64,000 bases of DNA from Hydrogenophaga palleronii_A (GTDB taxonomy: Bacteria; Pseudomonadota; Gammaproteobacteria; Burkholderiales; Burkholderiaceae_C), in the NCBI RefSeq assembly GCF_031457455.1, contig NZ_JAVDWU010000005.1, positions 62,001-126,000 on the forward strand, in the 5' to 3' direction. The notes below the pieces were generated by a model. It saw only the letters and a list, made by a program, of their open reading frames with translations, had not been told where the DNA came from and searched no databases. Every line of letters begins with the position of its first letter. Position 1 is the first letter of the stretch. Positions 24,726 through 33,490 of this stretch are shown here, in pieces. The position numbers were made by a program, and so were the translations under genes.

Positions 24726-26612
24726 TCAAAGCAGTTCGCCTGGTCGCGAGGAAGCGAACTCAACAAAGGCTTCGACCAGGATATTGACGAGTTCCGCAGG
24801 TTCGACCGGCTTGACCAGATAATGATCAAAGCCTGCCTGCTCGGCGATGGCCTTGTCGGTCTCCAGGCCCCATCCAGAGATGGCCACCAGGAGGATTTCA
24901 CGTGTGTCCTCTGAGCGCCGCAACTGCCGCGCGACCTCATAGCCATCCCGTTTGGGCATGCCGATGTCGAGCAGCGCGATGTCGGGCACGCGGGTTCGGG
25001 CCATGTGCAGCGCGGCTTCGCCATCGTGAGCCACTTCCACCTGGTGGCCGCTGGCGCGCAGGAGTTCTGCAAAACTTTCTGCCAGGTCCACGTTGTCATC
25101 GGCAATCAGAATCTGCAGCCGACGAAGGTGGACCGCTCTGGCGTCTGCGTTGATCACGGTGGGCTCGCGAAGGGTTTGAAGCCTCGGCAACTGGACGACA
25201 AAGCAGGACCCGCGGCCCTGTCCCTCACTCGTCATCGTGAGCTGCCCTTTGTGCAGTTCCACAATCTGCCGCGAAAGCGAAAGACCGACGCCCAGGCCCA
25301 CGTTGCCACGCTCCAGTGATTTGTCGGCCTGTTCGAACAGATCAAATATGCGTTCTTGCATGGTGGGATCGACACCCACACCCGTGTCCTGCACGAACAC
25401 AAACACGGACCCATGCTCGCTCACCATATGGACGTCCACCTTGCCGCCGGTCGGGGTGTAGCGACAGGCGTTGTTGAGCAGATTGGTGAACACCTGCGCC
25501 AGGCGAATCGGGTCGCCCTCCACCTGCAAGGCATCCGTGGTGGGGTGCAGGCGCAACGAGATGCCCTTTTGTTCGGCAAGCATTTCTGCTTCCTCCACTG
25601 CCACGTGCACGAGGGCAGCCACATCGAGCGGCTGCGGCGTGAGCGAGAGCTGGCCGGTGGAAATGCGGGAGGCATCCAGCAAATCGTCGATGAGGCGGAC
25701 CATGTGCCTGAGTTGGCGCTCCAGAACCAGCACCGCGCGGTCTTGGGTGCCGGCGGGCGCATTCGGTATCTGGAGCAGGGCCAGCGCGTTCGTCATGGGC
25801 GCCAGCGGATTCCTCAGCTCGTGCGCCAGCGTGGCCAGGAACTCGTTCTTCTGCCGGTCGGCCTGGCGAAGCTGTTGCTCGATCTCGCGCCGGGACTCGG
25901 CCTCCTGTTGCAAGTCGTTCGTGCGGTTTTCACACTCGGACAACAGGCTGTTGAATGCGTCGACCAGCTGGCCCACATCGCGATAGGCCGTGGGGGGCGC
26001 CCTCAGTGACCAGTTGTGGCTTGAAATGACGTCCTGGGCCACCTGGGTCATGGTTTCCATGGGCGCCATGACGTGACGCTGGAGTCGACCGAAGAGAAAC
26101 CCCGCGACCAGAATGCTGAGTCCATTGGACAACAGCAGGATGACGGAGAAGTCTGCGAGCTTGGTCCAGATGTCGTGCTGGGCCGTCAGGTGGAGCGTGC
26201 CAAACAACTCGCCGTCGCGTTCGATGGGGTACGAGATTTTGAGTGTGGTGCCACTGAAAGTGGGTTCAAAAAGTGCGTCCTTGCCGATGCCTTGATCTTC
26301 CACCAGGACGCTGGTGCGGGAGAAAGAGGCGAATGGCACCCCGGCGAGGTCGTAGAGCGAAGCGGCCTGGATCTGGGGCTTCGAATGCAACATGCCCAGC
26401 GTCTTCTGCGCCGACTTGTGGTCTTTGAGTTGGAGCGCCGAGACCGAGGCGTCGGCCATCAGTTTGGCCGTGGTCTCGATGTTGGCGACCCAGGCCTTCC
26501 GGTACGCCAGCCACTCGTAGGTGAGCAATGCCACGGCATTCAACAAGACCACCACCAGCGTCGTCAGCACCGCAGCGCGCACGAGCTGCTCCCGCAAGGA
26601 AGTGACCCTCAT
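24726..26612 (-). CDS. Hybrid histidine kinase with CHASE8-like sensor
   Basis: 628-residue membrane kinase. TM1 is at about 13-35, a periplasmic domain of about 115 residues of the CHASE8 type, TM2 at about 156-176 and HAMP at about 177-230. HisKA has H264 in FLATLAHELRNPLAPM, followed by a HATPase domain (NLLNNACRYT, VQDTGVGVDP, NVGLGVGLSL) and a C-terminal receiver (LIADDN, LLDIGMPKRDG, VKP). The receiver belongs to the same protein-family type as the one in the kinase at 27624, suggesting shared ancestry. It starts at 26612 and reads away from an AT-rich spacer. No sigma-54 match was found upstream. Confidence 0.92.
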   Translation of the reverse strand: MRVTSLREQLVRAAVLTTLVVVLLNAVALLTYEWLAYRKAWVANIETTAKLMADASVSALQLKDHKSAQKTLGMLHSKPQIQAASLYDLAGVPFASFSRTSVLVEDQGIGKDALFEPTFSGTTLKISYPIERDGELFGTLHLTAQHDIWTKLADFSVILLLSNGLSILVAGFLFGRLQRHVMAPMETMTQVAQDVISSHNWSLRAPPTAYRDVGQLVDAFNSLLSECENRTNDLQQEAESRREIEQQLRQADRQKNEFLATLAHELRNPLAPMTNALALLQIPNAPAGTQDRAVLVLERQLRHMVRLIDDLLDASRISTGQLSLTPQPLDVAALVHVAVEEAEMLAEQKGISLRLHPTTDALQVEGDPIRLAQVFTNLLNNACRYTPTGGKVDVHMVSEHGSVFVFVQDTGVGVDPTMQERIFDLFEQADKSLERGNVGLGVGLSLSRQIVELHKGQLTMTSEGQGRGSCFVVQLPRLQTLREPTVINADARAVHLRRLQILIADDNVDLAESFAELLRASGHQVEVAHDGEAALHMARTRVPDIALLDIGMPKRDGYEVARQLRRSEDTREILLVAISGWGLETDKAIAEQAGFDHYLVKPVEPAELVNILVEAFVEFASSRPGELL

Positions 26613-26882
26613 TTGTCTTCGGCAGGCGCTGCGCCTGAATCGACCATACGATCCCCTTCAAATTGCCAGAACGGCATGGTGGCCACGATGGTAGGCGTTT
26701 GCAATGGATAAATATATCTTCACTGAATAAACGCCTGATGACCGATAGACGCCGGGAACGCTGGGTTGCGACCTCTGCTGCGCAGAGGACGCAGCAGCAA
26801 AAGGGCTCGCAGGATCGTGAATTGCCCCTGGGTCGATACGCGGCCTGGATAGAACCGTCGGGCCATCCACAACAGGAACACC
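26613..26882. promoter_or_regulatory. Intergenic region with a weak sigma-54-like site
   Basis: There is no gene here. An AT-rich tract (26708-26735, TAAATATATCTTC-like) is a plausible ordinary promoter region for the kinase. AGGATC-GTGAA-TTGCC at 26811-26826 (plus) keeps GG-N10-GC and the -12 box but has a poor -24 box; it would give a leader of about 45 bases for the gene at 26883. Confidence 0.35.
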
Positions 26883-27140
26883 ATGATCAAGGAAAAACAC
26901 AAAACCAGGGCGGCGCTGTTTGGCGGTCTGGGGATCTTGTCGGTTGTCGTGGCCAGCCTGGCGGCCCGCCATGTGAGGCAGCCCCCGCCGGGCCGGGTGG
27001 GTGTCCGGAGCAGTTCACCTGCACACGGGCCTGATGGCGCCAGTGCAAACGTTGATACCTATTCCGTTGCCGGTGAAGAGGATCCCGGCGCTGCGGTGGA
27101 TGCACCTGCACCATCTCCCCTTTCATCCCCCACTACCTGA
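26883..27140 (+). CDS. Small single-pass membrane protein, unknown
   Basis: 85-residue protein with a short basic start (MIKEKHKTR), one hydrophobic helix (about 10-28, ALFGGLGILSVVVASLAA) and a Pro/Ser/Ala-rich, mildly acidic tail that should be periplasmic. It is not a clear cleavable signal peptide. CAGGAA lies before the ATG. I recognise no family. It is 12 bp from the next small gene, and both may belong to the stress regulon. Confidence 0.55.
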   Translation: MIKEKHKTRAALFGGLGILSVVVASLAARHVRQPPPGRVGVRSSSPAHGPDGASANVDTYSVAGEEDPGAAVDAPAPSPLSSPTT

Positions 27141-27152
27141 AGAGCATCACCC

Positions 27153-27536
27153 ATGCCCACACGCACCGCCGCCCAATCTCGTGCAGCCACGCCGATAAAG
27201 AAAAAGCAGCCCGCCCCGGCCAACGTAGTGAGTCGCACGCCTCGTGCACCGGGCTCAGTGCCCGCAGATGCCTCTGAAGAGCATTTGCAGCTGCCGCACG
27301 AGCGCGACGAGAACGCTGAAATGACCGGCGGTGAGATTCGACCGGTCATTCAACAGGCAGGCAAAGACCTGGAGCGGGGTCTGGTTGACACCGATATGCG
27401 GGCCACACCGGGTCTGGATGCCGAAAAACGCCAGCGCGACGTGGCAGGTGCGGGCGGGCGACCGCCACAGGAAAAAGAGGACGGCCATTTGGGCCATCCA
27501 GCCGAGTCAGAGCGCCTGCCGCGCGGTCGGCGCTGA
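27153..27536 (+). CDS. Conserved hypothetical, Comamonadaceae-type stress-associated protein
   Basis: 127-residue hydrophilic protein. The first 45 residues are Ala/Pro/Lys-rich. The core (about 46-95: LPHERDENAEMTGGEIRPVI and then AGKDLERGLVDTDMRA) fits a pattern, HERDE followed by a Gln/Asp-rich helix and GLVDTD, which I have seen in short uncharacterised proteins of related genera. The C-terminus is Gly/Pro/Arg-rich. It is likely largely unstructured. It follows the membrane peptide gene and converges on the histidine kinase at 27624. Confidence 0.6.
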   Translation: MPTRTAAQSRAATPIKKKQPAPANVVSRTPRAPGSVPADASEEHLQLPHERDENAEMTGGEIRPVIQQAGKDLERGLVDTDMRATPGLDAEKRQRDVAGAGGRPPQEKEDGHLGHPAESERLPRGRR

Positions 27537-27623
27537 AGGCACAACTGCAAGCCCGCGTGGGCGTTCGACGTCGCTCCTCGTCCCCATGCGAGCCCGCTTG
27601 TTGAACGGTTGCCAGCCACGAGT

Positions 27624-29171
27624 TCAGGCGAATGAATTCAACAGCTGGGTCAGTGTTTGAATGTCTGCGGGCTTGATGAGGTGGTGGTCAAAGCCAGAAC
27701 TCAGGATCCGCTCCCTGTCGTTGGCCTGGCCCCATCCCGTCAGCGCAATGAGAACGGTGCCAGCCAGTGAGTCGGTCGAACGTACCCTTGTGGCCACCTG
27801 GTAGCCGTTCATTCCAGGCATGCCGATGTCCACAAAAGCCACTGTGGGGTGGGAGGACATCATCGCATTCAGCGCTTCCTCGCCGCCGTACGCCACCGAC
27901 GTGTTCGCGCCCAGCAGCTCCAGCAACTGGGCCAGCGAATCCGCCGCATCACGGTTGTCATCCACCACCAGCACTTTCTGGCGTTCGGCCGTGTTCCATT
28001 CGGTGCCGGCGGAGGCGGCTGTGTTTTCGCTTTCCGGTGCGACGACCCGTGGAAGCTCGACAGTCATTGTGGTGCCCTCGTTTGTGCCAGTGCTCGACGC
28101 GTAAACACGCCCGCCATGCAGTTCGACCAGATTGCGCACCAGTGTGAGGCCGATGCCCAGGCCCGCATGCACCGCACGCTGTGTCCCCGTGATTTGCACG
28201 AACATGCCAAACACGGTCTCCAGCATGTCGTCCGGAATGCCAATGCCGGAATCGATGACCTGCACGCGCACGGTGTCCTCGTCCTGGCTCAATGAAACGC
28301 GAATGGTTCCCTTCGAGGGTGTGAACTTGGAAGCGTTGTTGAGCAGGTTGGAAAACACCTGAGCCAGCCTCACTTCGTCGCCAAGCACATGACACGGGTC
28401 TGGGGGAAGCTCCAACTGCAGCGTCTGGTGGGCTGCGTTGATCAGCGCCCTGGTGACCTCGACGGCGTCTCGAACCACGTCGTTCAATGCAATGACGCTG
28501 GAGCGAAGCGCGATCTTGCCATGGGTGACGCGGGAGACCTCCATCAGGTCGTCGATCAGATGGACCATGTGGGTCACCTGCCTGTCCATCATGGCGTGCA
28601 GCGCTTTCCTCTTTTCCGGCGTGGGGTGCTGGGTCGAGACGATGTTCAGGGCTGTGCGCAGCGGTGCCAGCGGGTTGCGCAGTTCGTGCGCCATGGTGGC
28701 GAGGAATTCTGTCTTGCGTTGGTCCGCCTCGCGCAGGCCTTCCAGCGTGGCCCGCAACTGGTACTGGCGTTTTCTGGCCTTGAGGGCCGATTGCACCGAG
28801 CTGGCCAGTGAAGAAACCCGCATCGGCCGCTCAAGCACGGTGACATTGCCCAGTTGTTCGATGGCCTCGCTGCTTTCCAGCGCCTCGGCGCCCGAGCGGG
28901 CCGCAACGATGACGGGCAGATCGGACCAGGGCGGCTGCGATCGCAAGGCGTGCAGCACGCGGCTGTACCCCTGGTCATCGAGCACCTCCTCTGCGATGAC
29001 CACGGCGCCTGTTCCGGCAGACATCTCACGTGCGAGCGCCGCAGCGTCCTCGCATGCCTCGGCAGCGATGCCCGATCGCGCAAGCATGGATATCGCGATG
29101 TCCGTGTCTCTCGACGTGATCAGCTGCAACAGCACGCGCAGTTCGTTGGAGGCCGCCAGTTCCATGCTCAT
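27624..29171 (-). CDS. Hybrid histidine kinase coupled to the KaiC-like ATPase
   Basis: 515-residue soluble kinase. The N-terminus (about 8-130) has a receiver-like fold (AVVIAEEVLDDQG, VIVAARSG, VLERPM) in which the phosphoacceptor Asp is replaced: EEVLDD stands where VLDxxMP is expected, so it is probably a pseudo-receiver. Then come HisKA with H162 in FLATMAHELRNPLAPL, a HATPase domain (NLLNNASKFT, DSGIGIPDD, GLGIGLTLV) and an intact C-terminal receiver (LVVDDNRDAAD, FVDIGMPGMNG, IKP). Its ATG overlaps the stop of the kaiC-like gene (ATGA), so both are made together and the kinase very likely reports on the ATPase state. Confidence 0.92.
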   Translation of the reverse strand: MSMELAASNELRVLLQLITSRDTDIAISMLARSGIAAEACEDAAALAREMSAGTGAVVIAEEVLDDQGYSRVLHALRSQPPWSDLPVIVAARSGAEALESSEAIEQLGNVTVLERPMRVSSLASSVQSALKARKRQYQLRATLEGLREADQRKTEFLATMAHELRNPLAPLRTALNIVSTQHPTPEKRKALHAMMDRQVTHMVHLIDDLMEVSRVTHGKIALRSSVIALNDVVRDAVEVTRALINAAHQTLQLELPPDPCHVLGDEVRLAQVFSNLLNNASKFTPSKGTIRVSLSQDEDTVRVQVIDSGIGIPDDMLETVFGMFVQITGTQRAVHAGLGIGLTLVRNLVELHGGRVYASSTGTNEGTTMTVELPRVVAPESENTAASAGTEWNTAERQKVLVVDDNRDAADSLAQLLELLGANTSVAYGGEEALNAMMSSHPTVAFVDIGMPGMNGYQVATRVRSTDSLAGTVLIALTGWGQANDRERILSSGFDHHLIKPADIQTLTQLLNSFA

Positions 29172-30721
29172 GAGCCGAGGCTGGTTTCTGATCCGCCGTC
29201 CAGACCACCCATGTCAACCGGTATGCCGGTGAACACGCCGCGCAGCTCCCGCAATGGCGGGCCTACGGCAATCCCCTGGGCACTCATGCTGAAGCTTCGG
29301 ATACTGCGCTCATGCCGGCCGATGCGCTTTTTCATCACCGAGATAGCCTGCAGCACTTCGCCGCCCTTCTCAAAGTGGCGCAGCAGCACCACGGTGTCTG
29401 CCAGGTAGCTCGCATCCACCGCTGCGCTCATCTGCAATCCCATGATGCCGTGTTGTGCACCAATCAGAATGGTGGCCACGCCTGACTGGCCAAGAAAAGT
29501 GAGAAGCTCGTGCAACTGGACGATCAGGAAGCGTTCATCCGGCATGGCGTTCAGATAGCCGTTCAAACTGTCGATCACCACCACCTTCACCTGATGTTCG
29601 GTGACGGCCTGCCGGATCTCATGAACCAGCTCGCCTGGTGACAGTTCAGAGGGATCCACCTGTCGAACACGGATATGCCCTGAGTCGATGTATGTCGAGA
29701 TCGGCATGCCCATGCCCTCGGCACGGGAGCGAAGGGTGGCCACACTTTCGTCAAAAATGAACAGTGCGGCGCAATCGCCCCGGCGCGCGCAAGCCAGCGC
29801 GTACTGCATGGCCAGGCTGGACTTGCCGGTACCGGGCGCACCCAGCAACAGAGTGCTGGTTCCCCCGTCCATGCCGCCACCCATCATGGCGTCCAGCGCC
29901 TCGATGCCGCTGGGTAGGTTCGTCGGAACGAGGGTGTCCCGGTGCTCGGCCGCAACCAGGCGGGGGAAGACAACAAAGCCGCCACGCACGATCTTGTAGT
30001 CATGGTAGCCGCCACGGAAGGCTTGCCCCCGGTACTTCAGGACGACGAGCCTTCGTCTGGACACACCAAAACCCGGGTGGTTCTGTTCAAGTCGAATCAC
30101 CGCGTGCGCGATGCTCTGCACCTGCAGGTCGTGTTCATTCGCGGTCATGTCGTCCAGCAACAGCACGGCGCAATTGCGGCCCGCAAAGAACTGCTTGAGC
30201 GCCAGTATCTGTCGCCGGTACCGCAGTGAGTTGCCGGCAAGCAGGCGCAGTTCCGACAATGAATCAAACACGACCCTGGTCGGGTTGACACGATCGACGT
30301 CCGCGAGGATGCGCAAAGTGGTTTCCCCGAGTTCCACTTCGGAGGGATGAAAGATGGTGTATTGCTCGTCCGGCGAAAGCACGTCCGTCGATGGCAGCAG
30401 TTCCCGTATCTCGATCCCTTTGAGGTTCCAGCCGTGGGATACGGCCACGCCCTGGAGTTCTTCCTCGGTTTCAGACAGGGTGACATACAGCACCCGCTCA
30501 CCCGAGCGCACGCCTTCCATCAGGAACTGCATGGCGATGGTGGTTTTTCCGGAGCCCGGAATGCCCTCCGCCAGATAAAGGCGGCCGGGCGCGAAACCGC
30601 CACCCAGCACATCGTCGAGGCCAGGCACGCCGGTTTTGAGCAGATGGTTTGCTGGGTGGTCTGTGGATGAATCAGTCGTCATGGCGTGCGCGAATGTTGT
30701 TGCCTGCTTTGGCCGCTTCAT
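29168..30721 (-). CDS. KaiC-like tandem RecA-fold ATPase
   Basis: 517-residue KaiC-family protein with two RecA-type ATPase domains: CI with P-loop GIPGSGKT (53-60) and CII with P-loop GAPGTGKS (294-301). It lacks kaiA and kaiB partners in the window, so it is the non-clock type found in many proteobacteria together with a histidine kinase. The CII region that carries the Ser-Thr phosphorylation pair in cyanobacterial KaiC reads here MSAAVDASYLADTVV, so the pair is not kept. A strong AGGGAGG lies before the ATG at 30721. The upstream space to 30883 (about 160 bp) holds no gene. Confidence 0.92.
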   Translation of the reverse strand: MKRPKQATTFAHAMTTDSSTDHPANHLLKTGVPGLDDVLGGGFAPGRLYLAEGIPGSGKTTIAMQFLMEGVRSGERVLYVTLSETEEELQGVAVSHGWNLKGIEIRELLPSTDVLSPDEQYTIFHPSEVELGETTLRILADVDRVNPTRVVFDSLSELRLLAGNSLRYRRQILALKQFFAGRNCAVLLLDDMTANEHDLQVQSIAHAVIRLEQNHPGFGVSRRRLVVLKYRGQAFRGGYHDYKIVRGGFVVFPRLVAAEHRDTLVPTNLPSGIEALDAMMGGGMDGGTSTLLLGAPGTGKSSLAMQYALACARRGDCAALFIFDESVATLRSRAEGMGMPISTYIDSGHIRVRQVDPSELSPGELVHEIRQAVTEHQVKVVVIDSLNGYLNAMPDERFLIVQLHELLTFLGQSGVATILIGAQHGIMGLQMSAAVDASYLADTVVLLRHFEKGGEVLQAISVMKKRIGRHERSIRSFSMSAQGIAVGPPLRELRGVFTGIPVDMGGLDGGSETSLGS

Positions 30722-30882
30722 GGTTCCTCCCTTTTGGGGGCAATGCGTGTTCCCGCTCACTTTGAAGCGAGATTGGATGAGGGGTGCAGCGCAGGCGGTT
30801 TGCCTGCTTTGTTTCACTGCCGCCCGCCATGGTCACAATACGGCAGCCTCTCGTCCGGTCCGACCCAGTCCCTGCGCACCCC

Positions 30883-33156
30883 ATGTCTACAACTTTGTTA
30901 CGCCTGTTTGGTGGCTTGTTCATGCTGATCGTGATGCCGTCTGCACTTTGCGCCCCACCTGCATCCGATGCGTTTCCCCGTCTGTCTGACAACACCGCCG
31001 GTTCTGCCACCCTGGAGGTGCGCAAGGTGCTGCAGGGGCAGGTGGACGGCATGTTTGTGGTGCCGCGCACGCGACAGGTGGTGGCGGCTGCGGGTGGCTA
31101 TTTGTGGAAGTTCAGCGACCAGGGCATGCTGCAGGACACGCTGCGTGTGCATGGTTCGCTGTTCACCTCCGGCGTGGTGTTCACGGCGGAGCACTTTGTG
31201 GACTGGGTATTTACTGGCAGCGCGCAGCGCAAGTCGTATGGCGCGCCGGTGGACGGGAGCGCCCTGTCGCACGCCGAGGTGGTGACGGCACTCGAACAGG
31301 CCGATGTGGTGGAGTTCGGAAAATCCGACGACACCACCGCCTGGGCCTATCTCTGGAGCAACGGCCAGGCCCACAAAATGGACCTCTCGCGACACATCGA
31401 CAAGGTGGACATCTACTGCCATCGCCGCACACACTCAGCCAAAGGCTTGCGCTGGAAGACCACCTGCTTTGAGGGGCTGCCACCCGCCGCCCGCGCATGG
31501 GTGGAGGTGGACCCGGGGAGCTTTGCGAACATCAGCGACACGCAGGCGCGCGTGGACGTGGTGGGTTTTGACCGGCGCAGGTTCCACCTGGAGGAGGGGC
31601 TGGATGGCCAACTGGTGGGTGCCACCGTGGGCGCGGCGCTCAAGGCCATGGGTATGCCCGGTTCGCTGCCGGGACGCTACTGGTTCGGTGATGCGCACAC
31701 GCGATTGCGTGTGGGGGGCGAGGTGGTGCAGTTCAAGGCCTTTGTGCCGCTGGAGGATGGCGAGTACCGCTTCATGCACAACATGCGCTGGTGGGAACCC
31801 GCCTCCACACTGCCCGGCGCCAGTCCCTGGTTCAGCGTGCACATGCGTGGCTACATGGAACACAAGGGTGAGGCCGAACTGCTGCGCCACTATGAGAAAG
31901 ACATTGGCTTGTATGTGGTGCGGCCTCGTGGCGTGGCAGACGTGCCCGCGGCCATGCGCACGGTGCCCGCGTGGCGCCCGGTGTTTGAGGGGCCGGTCAC
32001 GCGCGGGGCCGCGGTGACGGGCACGGTGGAGTTTGCCGCACCGCCAACGGACAGCACCGGGCAGGGCGAAACCACATTGCCTGCTGCCCATGTGTGGCTG
32101 CGCAGCCCGCCCCCAGGCCGGCATGTCGAAGGCGTCCAGCCCCCGGTACCGGTGGACGCCCTGTGGCCAGCGTTGCACCAATTGCCTTCGGCACTCACGG
32201 TGGCCTGGGGGCAACCGTGGCAGGAGCAGGAACACACGGTGGTGCGCATCGATCTGGTGCGTTCTGAAACGCAGGAGGTGCTGGGTCGTTTGTTGGGCGG
32301 GGGCGCTTCGAATGCCATGAAACTGGCTGACGCCACCCGGGCGCCTGCCAGTCGCGACCGCAAAGACAGAAGCGGCGCTGACTCAGCGGCTGCCCGCGAT
32401 CCGCTGGAACTGGTCGTGCGCGTGCCCGACCTGAAGGCGCCTCTGGATCAGGGGCAGGTGTTGCTGCGCAGTGGCCGCAGACAACTGCCCCTGCTGCAGG
32501 CGCGCATGACCTACGTGGTGCAGCCTGTGGAGCGCGCGGATCGCCAAACGTCCCTGCCACCCGCATCACCTCCCGGTACCACCGCGCTGCTGCAACAACT
32601 GCAGACGGCGGTGACCGAAGCCAGCAGCAATGCTGGTGCCGGTTTGCCCGATTTTCTGAACAAGGCGCAGACCTTGGCGCAGGACGCCACCCGCGCCAAG
32701 GTACTGGCGACTCACGTCACCGCTGCCTATGCACAGCTGATCAACCAGTTCAACCGCGCCAGCGACTTTGTGTCGTCTGCCGCGCTGGTGCGGCACTACC
32801 TGGCGCAGGTGCATCCGCACATTGGCCACCTCACGGGCGACAACAGCCAGACCTACAACCAAGGCGTGATCGCCAGCCAGACGCTGGCGTTTGCCATCCA
32901 CTCGCCGCCACACCGCGACCTGGTCGACGGTGTCATGGCCAAGCTGATAGGCGCCGATTTTGATCCGCAACTGCAGACCAATGGGACGCTGATGTACAAC
33001 CTGGCCTGCCACTACGCGCTGGGCGGTGACAAGCCGCGCCTGTTGCAAAGCGCCGCTGCAGCGCGCCGCCTCGGCAAGCCCCGCACGCAGTTCATGGCCG
33101 ACAAGGACTTTGAGCGTTACTGGGAGGACGCAGAGTTTCTGCAGGTGCTGCGGTAG
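30883..33156 (+). CDS. Large exported protein of unknown function
   Basis: 757-residue protein. Starting at ATG 30883 it has a clear signal peptide (MSTTLLRLFGGLFMLIVMPS followed by ALCA) and is probably periplasmic. Residues about 35-100 look like a short beta-repeat region (VVAAAGGYLWKFSDQGMLQD). The middle (about 240-400) is beta-rich with many Trp and Tyr residues. About 400-560 carries Pro-rich strands. The last 200 residues are alpha-helical and TPR-like (YNLACHYALGGDKPRLLQ, then ERYWEDAEFLQVL). I recognise no named family. It stands alone between the KaiC module and a relic, with no obvious operon partner. Confidence 0.7.
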   Translation: MSTTLLRLFGGLFMLIVMPSALCAPPASDAFPRLSDNTAGSATLEVRKVLQGQVDGMFVVPRTRQVVAAAGGYLWKFSDQGMLQDTLRVHGSLFTSGVVFTAEHFVDWVFTGSAQRKSYGAPVDGSALSHAEVVTALEQADVVEFGKSDDTTAWAYLWSNGQAHKMDLSRHIDKVDIYCHRRTHSAKGLRWKTTCFEGLPPAARAWVEVDPGSFANISDTQARVDVVGFDRRRFHLEEGLDGQLVGATVGAALKAMGMPGSLPGRYWFGDAHTRLRVGGEVVQFKAFVPLEDGEYRFMHNMRWWEPASTLPGASPWFSVHMRGYMEHKGEAELLRHYEKDIGLYVVRPRGVADVPAAMRTVPAWRPVFEGPVTRGAAVTGTVEFAAPPTDSTGQGETTLPAAHVWLRSPPPGRHVEGVQPPVPVDALWPALHQLPSALTVAWGQPWQEQEHTVVRIDLVRSETQEVLGRLLGGGASNAMKLADATRAPASRDRKDRSGADSAAARDPLELVVRVPDLKAPLDQGQVLLRSGRRQLPLLQARMTYVVQPVERADRQTSLPPASPPGTTALLQQLQTAVTEASSNAGAGLPDFLNKAQTLAQDATRAKVLATHVTAAYAQLINQFNRASDFVSSAALVRHYLAQVHPHIGHLTGDNSQTYNQGVIASQTLAFAIHSPPHRDLVDGVMAKLIGADFDPQLQTNGTLMYNLACHYALGGDKPRLLQSAAAARRLGKPRTQFMADKDFERYWEDAEFLQVLR

Positions 33157-33304
33157 TTCGCAATGGAGACAGGGCGCCCTGGCGTCGACGGGCGCGGAGC
33201 TCTGGCACTAGCGGCCTGAGGGGTGCAGGCTTGAAAGTGCTTCGCTGCGTCCGCCCAGTTGCGCAACAGGCGCAGCCCCGCCTCGAAAGCCCGCTGTCCT
33301 GTGC

Positions 33305-33490
33305 CTCGTTGGCGCGCATGAAGTCGGCCGGCGTGACGATTCCGACGATGTGTCCCGCTGCATCCACCACCGGCATCGCCTTGATGTGATGCCTCCGAAA
33401 CAGCGTGTAGGCGTCCTGCAGCGGTGTCCTGTGGTTCACGGTGATGAGCTCGCGGGACATGTTGTCGCTGCACCCCGCTCTTGCACGCCT
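33305..33490 (-). pseudogene. Relic of an HPP/CBS-domain protein
   Basis: Reading minus from about 33487, one CBS-domain half is well preserved (MSRELITVNHRTPLQDAYTL, then HHIKAMPVVDAAGHIVGIVT and PADFMRANEA). After about 33310 the frame turns into Arg/Cys-rich nonsense, while a neighbouring frame continues FEAGLRLLRNWADAA, suggesting a frameshift. The expected upstream HPP membrane domain is missing; the sequence abuts the stop of the ankyrin gene. Intact relatives have 300 or more residues. Decay of a former HPP-CBS gene is the simplest reading. The rest of 33157-33304 holds nothing else. Confidence 0.65.

Noticed and set aside
30739..30753. Sigma-54-like match (GGAAC-ACGCA-TTGCC, minus strand) before the KaiC-like gene
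   Set aside because: The predicted transcript would start at about 30728, inside or after the ribosome site of the gene, so it cannot drive it; the -24 box is also poor.
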